Positions 34,401 to 44,860 of a DNA stretch of 64,000 bases are shown here, piece by piece. The DNA is from Saussurea involucrata (taxonomy: Eukaryota > Streptophyta > Magnoliopsida > Asterales > Asteraceae), in assembly GCA_033807775.1 (NCBI GenBank), contig CM066314.1:146123429-146187428 (forward strand), given 5' to 3'. A model generated the notes under the pieces. That model was given only the letters and a program-made list of their open reading frames with translations, had not been told where the DNA came from and did not search any database. The position numbers and the translations under genes are program-made. Positions within the stretch are counted from its first letter, which is position 1. Each line of letters starts with the position of its first letter.

Positions 34401-34907
34401 AATAATTAATAGTTCTTTTATAAATTGGCAATTAAAAGAATATCGCAATTATTATCGCACATTGTAATGATACAAATACCTTTTGGGTTGGCGGGGGAGT
34501 CCCGCTTACCAACACAAGTGACGGAACACGAATAGTAAGCCACTTGATAAGTCGGTAAAGCCAAATACATAACACCACCTATTGGATACCGAGTGAGGCT
34601 ACTTACAACCAACACCCATGAAATCACAATATCCAATAACGTAAAAGCACGTAGGACTTATACCATACCGTTGATGCCTAGCCATGCCTCGATGTGGAAA
34701 ACTAGCGTTCCGACATCGTCCATAAAGACTCTAGTGCCTATGGATCCATTACACTCAATACCAACAACAATAATTCCCATTACATAAACATATAAACATG
34801 TATGCATTTATGTACATATCGAAGTTTTCCCGTAGTGTACCATTGTTCCATATAATTTTCCCAAACACCACTTTTACCACATAAGAGTTCATTATTCCAA
34901 GTGTTAT

Positions 34908-34973
34908 GTCAAAACCCATCAAAATGCCAAAACCCATCAAAATGCCAAAACCCATCAAAATGCCAAAACCCTA
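34908..34973. repeat. 18-bp tandem repeat (CCATCAAAATGCCAAAAC)
   Basis: About three and a half perfect units within the solo LTR. Confidence 0.92.
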
Positions 34974-35542
34974 ATTTTTACTCCATAAGTACAATCTTAC
35001 AAGTTTGGAGAAATCCCAAGTTTAAAATCAAGTAACCCACAAGGAAACTAGATGTGGTCACCATTTATCTTTACAACAAATCTATCCAAGCAAAACCCCC
35101 AAAATCTCTCAAAGTAAGATTTAGGTCCAAACTCAACTATATTAAAAATATGAACTAAGGAGTGTTTTGAAAGTGTAAATAAGAGTTATTTAACATGTAT
35201 AAGGTTAAGTAAAAGGATGAACTCACCTTAGGAGGTTTGTTAAGTGGAAACCTACTTTTCTTGAGAAACCCTAGAAATGGAAGAAGATGGGTCTTGGAGC
35301 TTTTCCCTTTGAGGATCCTAATTAACTCCCTTCAAGCTTGAACTATGGTGGTATGTGAGGTTTTGATTCAAGAGCCAAGAGCCATAAATGTGCTTGATTC
35401 TTGAAATCAAAGGGTGGGAAGCTTAAGTGTGTGAAAATCGCACCTAAGAGTGTGAGAAAAACGAGTTGGGTGGGAGTGATTATGTGTGGGAGAAAGGAAT
35501 GTCTCAAATGACTAAAAACCCAAATTTTCGCATCAGACATAT

Positions 35543-35695
35543 CGCGGACGTCCGCATGGGGTTTTAAGCGGACGTTCGGCCTCAAGCCGAGACTTCCTAT
35601 CGCCCCAATACTTCTGTTGCTTCCGCGGAAGGAATGCGGAAGTCCGCTTCACACGGACGTCCGACCACGGGCACAAGCGGACGTCCGCTTGCCGA
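35543..35695. repeat. GCGGACGTCCGC palindrome cluster
   Basis: Two near-perfect copies of GCGGACGTCCGC plus GCGGACGTTCGGC, GCGGAAGTCCGC and CGGACGTCCG in 150 bp of the solo LTR. The ACGT core is a typical bZIP/ABRE-like core, which is an inference about binding. Confidence 0.8.
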
Positions 35696-36377
35696 AAATT
35701 TTCATTTGTCCAACTTTGCAACAAGACTTCACGTGTCCTAACATCCAAAATTCTGACCTTAAAACTAAATATTCGCTATCATTCAAATAAGATCTTATCC
35801 CAACAAAATCAAGTTCCAAGAAGAAGGATTTACCCCAAGAGTTAAATTACGATAAATGGAAAAAAAGTGGGAGTGTTACCGATAAAATTTCGGGGTGTTA
35901 CATTCCAGGTGGAATCAGCATCAGAACTCTCAACATGCGGTCTCGAGCCGACGTGTTTTGGGATCTTGTGTACATCAGGATCATGATAGGAGTCGGAGTG
36001 CGAATCATTGTCATTATTAGTACCATCTCCTCTATTGGGAGCCTCATCATCAGAACTTGAGGCAGAAATGACGTAGTCAGCATCATCTTGAGAATCCTAA
36101 AATACACCGTCATCAAAAATTGTGTTGTGGTTACACCAGACGTATATGCATGACCAGCAACACCCGCAACACCTGTTCCCCTCACATTTTCATTTTCTCT
36201 CACCTCATCCCGTTCAAGAACCCCATGTTTTTTAACCTTCTCTACATGTTGACCCTCACCACCTAGTTGGTTGGCACCCTAGGCAGGTCCCTCAGGTTCT
36301 GGCTGGACCATAAGTGTGTTTGCTAATCTATACTCTATCACAACTGGTGACTGCTGGTCAGCATAAGCCAAGACGGC

Positions 36378-37690
36378 TTAAGTAAGTACGGAAGTATGGG
36401 CGAAATTGATGGGGGCAGGAATCTTTAAGAAGTGCATCCATTGTCGTGGTCCTTGTTCAGCGTTGGGTCGGTGGGGTATCTGTTGGTTGGACTCCATGAT
36501 TTTACCTTTTTCAAAGCCGGATTTTAGTAGAAAAGTGGATAGAACCTCATACCATGCTCGAGTGGCTTGCTTCAGTCCATAAATAGCTTTGTCAAGAATG
36601 TAGACGTGGTCTGGTTTGTCTTTTTCTACAAAACCTTCTGGTTGAGACACGTACACTTCTTCTTTCAGAACTCCATTCAAGAATGCAGTCTTCACGTCCA
36701 TTTGGTAGACGGTGAAGTTCTTGTAGCCCGCGAATGCTAAGAACATCCAAATTTCTTCTAATCGAGCAACCGGAGCGTACAGCTCATCGCAGTCTATACC
36801 CTCTTGTTGTCGGTAACCTTTTGCTAATAGCCGAGTTTTGTTCCTCACGACTATTTCGTCTTCATCTTTCTTATTTTTAAGGCCCACTTGGTACCGATGA
36901 TAGTTTTCCCTTTGGGTCGAGGTACTAGTCGCCACACTTTCAAAGCTTCAAACTGATTCAGCTCGTCCTACAATGCAATTATCCAGTCCGAATCCTCCAA
37001 GGCTTGTTGAACTGTGGTTGGCTCAACTTGACTTAGGAAAAGCGCGAACATAACTTCATTGGCAGTTGCTGATCTGGTTTTCACTGGATCAGACACTTCT
37101 CGTATTACTTGATGTAAAGGATGACTCTGTGTCCACTTCTTTGAATGCGGATGTGGGGAATTTGTGTCTTGATTGGGATCGACTAATGAGTTTTCTTTTT
37201 CGATGGTTAGTTTAATTGTCAATGTTGGTTTCGATTAAGACGCTGATGGGTTGTCAGATGTGACAATTGGCACTGTCTCAGGAACTACTTCAGTAGGTAC
37301 CTCAGGTGTGTTTTCAATACTCTGGTCATTGACATTTGAAGTAGCATTTGTTTAAGAAACACCATTAGAAGAATCTGGTTGTGTTTCTTGTGTAGAAGTC
37401 ATGATTTGATTACTTGGGGAAGACTCAGGAGTCGTTGCATCAACATTAGATGATGTCTGTTCCGTTGATGGACCTGACATTGTAGCTTGGACAACATTGT
37501 GAGCAACTCGATTCCTGACAGAAACATTGGAAGATGAGTTATAACTTCCAAAATATTCATCATAAAAGTTCTCAAATAATTGATCAAGTTCATTAAGATG
37601 AGAGTTAGAAGTTGAAGCTTGATCTTTGTTCGACTTCATGGAAGATGGACTGATGTGTCCGGAGGTGTACATAATTTACTTCGTAGAAGA
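36378..37690 (-). pseudogene. E5 pol remnant: linker and RT N-half, minus arm of an inverted repeat
   Basis: Minus-strand copia pol from the Ser/Asn-rich integrase-RT linker (SNSHLNELDQLFENFYDEYFG) through the RT start (KARLLAKGYRQQEGIDCDELYAPVARLEE, QMDVKTAFLNG, IYGLKQATRAWYEVL) to FEKGKI. There it breaks off and runs into env-like sequence, so the YVDD active site and RNase H are gone. Stops at 37350, 37225 and 36965 split it. Compared with the plus-strand copy at 37700-39009 it lacks part of the linker start. The two arms are about 95 percent alike by eye. Confidence 0.82.
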
Positions 37691-37745
37691 TGAACTGATC
37701 TTTGTCATCTACCTCGAAGGTGTACATAATTTATTTCAAGTCTTC
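37650..37745. repeat. Centre of the head-to-head pol inverted repeat
   Basis: The direct repeat GGTGTACATAATTTA occurs at about 37667 and 37722, and the short palindrome GTAGAAGATGA / TCATCTAC flanks ACTGATCTTTG. The arms turn around here with almost no spacer. Confidence 0.75.
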
Positions 37746-39009
37746 AAGAACTGTGATTGAAATCATCAATGTCAAATTCGATGAGACGGAGGATATGGAT
37801 TCTATGCAAAGCAATACAGAACCCGAAATAACTGGAGTTCTTGCATCTGGACACATCAGTCCATCTTCTACTAAATCGAACAAAGATCAAGCTTCAACTT
37901 CTAACTCTCATCTTAATGAACTTGATCAATTATTTGAGAACTTTTATGATGAATATTTTGGAAGTTATAACTCATCTTCCAATGTTTCTGTCAGGAATCG
38001 AGTTGCTCAGAATGATGTCCAAGTTACAATGTCAGGTCCATCAACGGAACAGACATCAACTAATGCTGATGCAACGACTCCTGAGTCTTCCCCAAGTAAT
38101 CAAATCATGACTTCTACACAAGCAACACAACCAGATTCTTCTAATGGTGTTTCTTCAACAAATGCTACTTCAAATGTCAATGACTAGAGTACTAACAATA
38201 CACCTGAGGTACCTACTGAAGCAGTTCCCGAGACAGTGCCAATTGTCACGTATGACAAACCATCAACGTCTCAATCGAAGCCAACATTGACAATTGAACT
38301 AACCATCGAAAAAGACAACTCATTAGTCGATCCCAATCAAGACACAATTTCCCCACATCCACATTCGAAGAAGTGGACACGGAGTCATCCTTTACATCAA
38401 GTAATACAAGATGTGTATGATCCAGTGAAAACCAGATCAGCAACTGCCAATGAAGTTCTGTTCGCGTTTTTCCTATGTCAAGTTGAGCCAACCACAGTTC
38501 AACAAGCCTTGGAGGATCCGGACTGGATAATTGCAATGTAGGACGAGATGAATCAGTTTGAAGCTTTGAAAGTGTGGCAACTAGTACTTTGACCCAAAAG
38601 GAAAACTATCATCGGCACCAAGTAGGTCCTTAAAAATAAGAAAAATGAAGACGAAATAGTCGTGAGGAACAAAGCTCGGCTAGTAGCAAAAGGTTACCGG
38701 CAAAAAGAGGGTATAGACTACGATGAGACGTACGCTCCGATTGCTCGATTAGAAGCAACTCGGACGTTCTTAGCATTCGCGGCCTACAAGAACTTCACCG
38801 TCTACCAAATGGACGTGAAGACTGCATTCTTGAACTTCGTTCTGAAAGAAGAAGTGTACATGTCTCAACCAGAAGGCTTTGTAGAAAAAGACAAACTAGA
38901 GCACATCTACATTCTTGACAAAGCTCTTTATGGGCTGAAGCAAGCCCCTCGAGCATGGTATGTGGTTCTATCCACTTTTCTACTAAAATCCATCTTTGAA
39001 AAAGGTAAA
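37700..39009 (+). pseudogene. Copia pol remnant, plus arm of the inverted repeat
   Basis: Plus-strand linker (SSRTVIEIINVKFDETEDMDS, then the Ser/Asn-rich stretch) and RT N-half (KARLVAKGYRQKEGIDYDETYAPIARLEATRTF, QMDVKTAFLN, LYGLKQAPRAWY), ending FEKGK at 39009. TAG at 38185 and stops near 38539-38640 break the frame. It ends at the same codon as the minus arm, where a TGTAACACC LTR end begins. Its linker is more complete than that of the minus arm. Confidence 0.82.
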
Positions 39010-39548
39010 ATGTAACACCTCGAACTTTCATAAATTTTGTATGAGAAACGTTTAAGGTATTAGAGGAGTTACTTTAAAACGTTATGGTATAACTTAAGTA
39101 GAAGGGTAGGAAGTGTATTTGACCTTAGCTTTTGGGCTAAATTGTAAAATTGTGAAACTTGAGATATAAGACCCAGGGGTCGGTCGAAATTGAGAAATAT
39201 CTCAATTTCGTTTTTGTGAAGTCGCTTCCGAGAAAGGAAGAAAGTCTGAGTTTTCTCGTTCGATAAGGATTTCGATCTTTTCTTCAATTCAATTTCTTAA
39301 GAATTGATAATCAGGTTAAATTGGTTTCAATTAGGTTATTGAAATTTGTTGGTGGAGAAGATTTGAATAGAAATGCATATTCTGAGTTTGAGTTTTGGTT
39401 CAGGTGAGTTCATCTGTTTGTTTTTACTTAATAAGACCTATTTGTGAACTGAAATGGTTTCTTAAGCATATTGTTATCCTTGAAATATGAATACAAATCG
39501 ATTTGGAAATTCTGGGTAGAGAATGATTGAAACAGGTTAAAATTTGAT

Positions 39549-39830
39549 GAAATCCGGAAGATGAATAATCCGGATTGTTTCGGATTCCGGATAGTTGTCC
39601 GGATGTAACGGATACCGGATTGATTCCGGATTCCGGATAGTTTTCGGATGTACCGAATACCGGATTGATTTCGGATTCCGGATACCAGATTGATTCCGGA
39701 TACCGAATGGTTTTTCGGATAGAATACCGGATATGTTTCCCAGATGGTTCCGAACTTGGAGTCCGGATACTCTTTCCGGATATTACCGGATTTCTTGGAA
39801 ATCGTATTACTTTTGGTCTTGATTCCGGAT
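39549..39830. repeat. TCCGGA/ATTCCGGAT array
   Basis: About 16 copies of TCCGGA or near variants (TACCGGATT, TTCGGATTCCGG) in 280 bp. The same motif marks element E4. Confidence 0.85.
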
Positions 39831-40054
39831 TAGCTTATCAGACAAGTTTTATGGATATTTTCTGTATAAGGTTGTACTATTCAAATGTTTTATGAAAACA
39901 AAACATATTGTGATTTTTAACAGTACGAACATAACTATAACTCGACTGAGGTTATGATACGAGTTGTTATGTGTTTTGGGTTGATATACGTGTATGCTAG
40001 TAAATGTAATGGATTCATAGGCATTAGCATTAATTGATAAAACGTAGAGTAGGC

Positions 40055-40320
40055 AAGGTATAATTGTATTCTCGTTTATATTTGGAAATGAGGAATAGAC
40101 AAGGTATAGTTGTTATTCCCTGGTGACGTGAAAATGAGAAATATGTAAGGTATAATTGCTATTTCCGTTATGTTATTAAGAGATGAGAAATAGGCAAGGT
40201 AGAATTTCTATTTCCGCTTTCATTGGGAGATCAGGAATAGGCAAGGTATAATTATTATTTCTACTTTCACTCAAAGAAATAGACATGGTTTAATTGTAAT
40301 TTCTTGGACATGGTTGTAAA
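40055..40320. repeat. Tandem repeat of about 60 bp
   Basis: Five diverged units built on GAATAGRCAAGGTATAATTG followed by TATTTCC(G/C) and GAGATGAG words. Confidence 0.8.
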
Positions 40321-40471
40321 CTAGAATCCTTGGTGATTCGTAGTGGCGCTCTTGAACGTGATGATATGACTTACTTTATGTTGTCATACTGTTGTGATGT
40401 TTTGATGCTACCCCTTGCTAGAAGAAATGTGGAATATTAGAAATACAAGAGAGTAATATCAAACCAGAGTG

Positions 40472-42596
40472 TGCTATCAGTCAAAAATAAACCATGACGC
40501 AAGTATACATCTCAGTCTATTATCGTCTTTAAAACAAGTAATAATGGTACAAAAGTACCGAATATCAATCCCACAGGGAAGCGTGGAGGAGTTTCTCTTT
40601 AAAGTCCAATTATTTAAAAGCAGGTTTCAGATGGCGAATGAGAAGGTAATCTTTTGTTGGAGGTTTGTTGTTAACAACTAATGAAAATTAACAATTATAA
40701 AAGGAAGCACAGGGTATAAAGGTCCATTGGGTTTAGATTAATAATTAGATATCGAGATGAGACAGTATTCTTCGGTTATCTCAAATGTCGAATATTTCAT
40801 GATACAACGTACCAGTTGTCAGTTGGTCAATTGTGATCCACCATAAAATATAACGTTTGATTTAAATAACGTCAGACAATCCTACCATATGATACACCTT
40901 TTTATCCTTTTATTAGTCTTGGTCCCAATTTCTCTTTATACCCCGAACTAAGGCGATTAGCCCATCATCGTTCGGATTCCAATTATAAAAGATTTACGAG
41001 ACTTAAAACAAATAATTGAAATGGACAATGCGTTAATTAAATGAAACTTACTTGAGCAGGTTGTCGTGACTTGTTGCGCAAGTTATCTAAGCTTTGGAAA
41101 AGTTATTAATTTAACATGACAATTATGAAAAGAGTTGGAAAGCATTTAGCATTAATTACTACAAAGTTGGTGAGAGAGTTAAACATTGCGTTTTAAAAGT
41201 GAAGTTTGCGTGTTTGTTAACGGACTAATTATAGAGACTAAAATTAACGTGCTTTCGAGATGAGAGAAAAGATGGAACTTTTTGTGAAATCACTTACCAA
41301 ACCGTGAACCAGTTTTATTTGGGAATCTAAAGTGATTAATTCAGACTTTCGACTTATATTGTAGGTGAAATTACGCAAGAACCAAGTTTTATCAAAAGTC
41401 GAGAATGAGAGTAAAGAGAGAGAATCGTAAGTTGTTTGCGAGATTAATTAAAAACGAGATTTGGAAAGCGATTAAAGTTAACTAAGTTGAGTTTGAGAGT
41501 TTGACGAGTTTAAGGATTAAAAGTTGAGTTTAAGAGATTAAGAGAGTTATGAAAACAAGTTAAAAGTTTAAGGGTTGAGAAAGTTAATCTAAGAGTTTGA
41601 GAGTTTAGGAAAACGAGTTTAAGAGTTGAGAAAGTTAATCTAAGAGTTTGAGAGTTTAGAAAAACGAGTTTAAGAGTTTAAGAATTGAGAAAGTTAATCT
41701 AAGAGTTTAAGAGTTTAAGGAAAAGAGTTTTAGTTCTAAAGTTTAAGTGACGTTAACATGCAATTACGATTAAGATTAAGATTAGGATTAGAGTTGCAAA
41801 CCAAGTCTTTTTAGTCACAAATTGTCGAGAGCTTCAGATCAATTACGGGTTGTTCGGAGCTACAATCGGACCATGGTAACTAGTAACAACGTAACCAAGC
41901 AATTGGCATACAAGGTACTAAGACCTTGAAGCACACCTAATATACTAACTAAGCACTTCTATTTATACTAACAAAATACTTGGTGACCAAGTTATATCAA
42001 AATGGAGCATCCATGGGTCATAGAGCCGACCCATGGATCATCTAAACATCTTTGGCCCATGTGGTTGTGTTAACTTCGGCCCATGTGGTTTGTGCAAAAT
42101 AGCCGGCCTAATTGTAGTATTCGGCCCGAATAGTTAAACAAAACAATAAGCTCAAATCGAGTTCTTTGGCCCATCCGAAAGTCTAGACTTTCGGCCCAGA
42201 AAGTAGTAACCAAATCGATCCATGTTAAACTGTTTAACGGCCCATATACGAATATACATCGAGCCCAAAAAGAATGTTTTCCATAGTTCCAAAAACGTCA
42301 CCAATAATCAGCCCAAAATGCTGAAGTCTTCACTTTGCGCTTTGTGATCCGTCCAACAAGATCCAAAATTTAGACTTCAAATACGGCCGCATTTACGTAC
42401 CTACAAAATATATATAAAACATACTTATTTGTGTGTTTCTGCGATGCATTTTTATAATTAAATACGAAACGTATCTAATGTTTATTTTTGTTGCATTTGA
42501 CTAATAAAGACTATAAATAAAGCGATAACTGCGGGATTTTAGCTCAAAATTAATATGTAACATGGCTAAAATAGGGTTAATAAAATAACCCTATCA
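40472..42596 (-). repeat. 3' LTR of the Athila-type element
   Basis: On the minus strand it begins TGATAGGGTTATTTTATTAA and ends TTTTTGACTGATAGCA. The region near 40540-40590 has the words AGTAATAATGGTACAAAAG and AATCCCACAGGGAAG, typical of Athila LTR ends, and the flank at 42610-42640 carries GAGGACAAGCAAC, the usual word just before Athila 3' LTRs. 2,125 bp. The 5' LTR is not present in the window. Confidence 0.75.
41500..41745. repeat. GAGAAAGTTAATCTAAGAGTTT tandem repeats
   Basis: Three to four units of about 55 bp (AGAAAGTTAATCTAAGAG.. GTTTAGGAAAACGAG) inside the Athila LTR. Confidence 0.88.
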
Positions 42597-43531
42597 CAAC
42601 CACGGATTCGAACTGTTGCTTGTCCTCAAGCAACTTTATTAAGAAAAATTAAAATTTGAGCTATTTTATATATTGTAAATTTGTCGCAATTTCCCCATCT
42701 CTTAACATGTGTCTCAATCAACCTTTGATTCCTGTTATTCACACGACATGTATTGATAGCGCTTTGTAAAATGACATCTCTCAACTTACTCACAAAAAAT
42801 GTCAATCCATAGGCTAGCCGCAAAATTCCTCTTTAATTAAAATCATTATGCAACCAGTATCGGGGGTGAGTGTTTGGCTTTTTGTTTTGGTAAAAATGGT
42901 GATTTTTTACCGATTTTTCGAAAATTTTCGATATTTGGCACAATTTTTCTGCCATCTCTTTTGGTGATTTTGAGATGAGACACATTGGTCCCTTTAGTGT
43001 CTTTGACACTTTCTTTATGTGAGGAAAACAAATGTGAAGTTTTGCTTCTTTTTGCATCGTTAAATCCTCTTTTCTTTTTGTAAGCACGTCGCATTTTGCG
43101 AAGGGTGTGCACTTTAAAATGATATGTTGTCGAATTTTTATATGAGTTAGCATATCATTTCCCCTCCCCAAAATTTAGAAGGGTTCAATGTCCTCATTGG
43201 ACAACCATCGATCTAGCGTAAAAAAATTGGCTTTTTATTGTGGGTGGTGTGGTTGCAAATATAATTTTAACAAAAATTGGAAACAAAGAATTCGGAGGCT
43301 AGTTCTAGTGACATGAAAATGTGCAGGTGAGAAAACTTTCCGTTTTACGCGGGCTATCAAACATGCATGTGTTTAACAATCCTCAAAATATGAAATAATC
43401 ACATGATAATATCAAGCAAAAATTACTCCAAATTTAACAATTCACAATCCCAAATCTAGACGATGAAATGTAAATGCAATTTATTAAAGTGCGCAAAATA
43501 AAAGGGATAGAGTCGTGAAATTGAACATGTC
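42597..43531 (-). other. Athila element 3' untranslated region
   Basis: Noncoding between the env-like ORF and the 3' LTR. Minus-strand AAATTTTGGGGAGGGG at about 43160-43175 is purine-rich and could be an internal PPT-like tract; a clear PPT against the LTR is not seen (ATCCGTGGTTG instead). Confidence 0.5.
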
Positions 43532-44221
43532 CTACTCATCCTGAGTAGGATGGCGTTCCACGGGTTCCCATAAAAGGTGGATGGGGAACGGTGGTAATGT
43601 CCTTGCAATCTCGGGGTGCTCCTTCATCATCTCTCCTCTTGTCACGTCATCCTTCGCCTTCTCAAACTTCAGCCAACTCACTATCATGCCATATATTCTT
43701 TTCAATCTCGCCACAATCTCATTGTTCATATCGCTCCTTTCACTTCCCTGTTGGTCGATTTGTTTGGAAATCAACACTTGGTGTTCTTTAAGTGTTGTTC
43801 GCATCTCAATCTTAAGTGACTGAAACTTTGCTTCCAAAAAGCAATTCCGTCACTATCAGATATGTCCGAATCTGAATGCACACTCATATTGTTACGCATC
43901 AGTCTATCCACATTATGTTTTTCCATAACCAACTTTTCTTTTGAAAACGTATCGGTGGGTAGGATGGTAACATTTGCATTTTTCATAAGTGCATGGATTA
44001 TAGACGGATGGCCCATTCGAGAATTGCACCGGTCTACACCTCCACGTATATTGCTGGAGATTAGACGGCCAATGTCGAATCTGTGTCCCTTAAGGATGCA
44101 ATACAAAATCAAAATACGAACCATGCAAAGACTAGTATCATGAGTGGTTGGAGAGAGACTATGTCTCATAAAGAAAAACCAGGCGTTTGTCTCAGGTTTT
44201 AAACAATGCGTGCGGATAATA

Positions 44222-44860
44222 TGTAACACCCCCCTTACCACGACACAATATTGTCCGCTTTGCCCCACTGGCTCACGGCTTTGTTCTTGGCGACCTGGCA
44301 AGGACTTCGCAAGGACTTCCCAGGAGGTCACCCATCCTGGTACTACTCCCACCCAAGCACGCTTAACCACAGAGTTCCCAAGGAACCCGCATGCTTGTGG
44401 CCCCAAAACGCGTTGTGTCTGGTAAGGCCAAGGTTTACTAATATACCCAGCATCTCTCCTGTCCACGACCGATGTGGGATATGCCTAAGGTGTTACACAC
44501 ACCCCCCCCCCCCCTCAGGGACTCATCGTCCTCGATGAGGTTTGCCCCACATCTCGAACGGCACATGAGTGGCTCTGATACCATTTGTAACACCCCCTTA
44601 CCACGACACAATATTGTCCGCTTTGCCCCACTGGCTCACGGCTTTGTTCTTGGCAACCTGGCAAGGACTTCGCAAGGACTTCCCAGGATGTCACCCATCC
44701 TGGTACTACTCCCACCCAAGCACGCTTAACCACAGAGTTCCCAAGGAACCCGCATGCTTGTGGCCCCAAAACGCGTTGTGTCTGGTAAGGCCAAGGTTTA
44801 CTAATATACCCAGCAACTCTCCTGTCCACGACCGATGTGGGATATGCCTAAGGTGTTACA
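44222..44860 (-). mobile_element. TRIM (terminal-repeat retrotransposon in miniature), TSD TAATA
   Basis: Two LTRs of 276 and 275 bp (44222-44497 and 44586-44860; four or so differences) with TGTAACACC/GGTGTTACA ends surround an 88-bp interior. The interior contains a PBS (minus strand TGGTATCAGAGCCA, 44570-44583) and a G-run PPT (minus strand, 44499-44514). TAATA flanks both sides (44217-44221, 44861-44865). No coding capacity, so mobilised in trans. All parts needed for that are present. Confidence 0.93.
44570..44583 (-). other. TRIM primer-binding site
   Basis: The minus strand reads TGGTATCAGAGCCA, a 14-base match to the tRNA-iMet complement, two bases from the LTR at 44586. Confidence 0.92.

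Larger units (their letters stand above)
34024..35902 (-). mobile_element. Solo LTR, 1,879 bp, TSD TTCCA
   Basis: Ends TGTAACACC and GGTGTTACA; TTCCA at 34019-34023 is repeated at 35903-35907. No PBS, PPT or ORF inside. The minus strand starts TGTAACACCCCGAAATTTT, a start common among plant Ty3/gypsy LTRs, so a gypsy solo LTR is likely but the class is inferred. Inside are an 18-bp tandem repeat and a GCGGACGTCCGC palindrome cluster. Confidence 0.85.
31466..36370 (-). pseudogene. E5 env-like ORF (ORF3), decayed and split by a solo LTR
   Basis: Minus-strand coding debris between a truncated RT and the PPT, the position of a Sirevirus env-like gene. Upstream part 36370-35903 contains VQPEPEGPA, similar to the VQPASEGPA of the E4 ORF. 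Then comes the 34024-35902 insertion, then 33984-33238 (Ser/Thr-rich, GASRGRIGS), 33231-32554 (PPP-rich, acidic, KRRHDDQDD), 32514-32101 (acidic, DEPNFTGRGQRVRIL) and 32101-31466 (EWFFTEADYKSLKLDD; KKYIAPEQA at the end). Most breaks are in-frame stops (33238, 32554, 31916), with a frameshift at 32101. The C-terminal part has no counterpart in E4 because that copy runs off the window. No recognised domain; function unknown. Confidence 0.65.
39010..40471 (+). repeat. LTR-like segment with TGTAACACC start
   Basis: TGTAACACCTCGAACTTTC starts directly after the RT fragment. No ORF over 80 codons with support. Cut at 40471 by the Athila LTR, so its far end is not seen; a truncated or solo gypsy-type LTR fits best. 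It contains a TCCGGA array and a 55-60-bp tandem repeat. Confidence 0.5.

Noticed and set aside
41760..41800. GATTAAGATTAAGATTAGGATTAG as a telomeric tract
   Set aside because: Short and irregular inside the Athila LTR; looks like local slippage.
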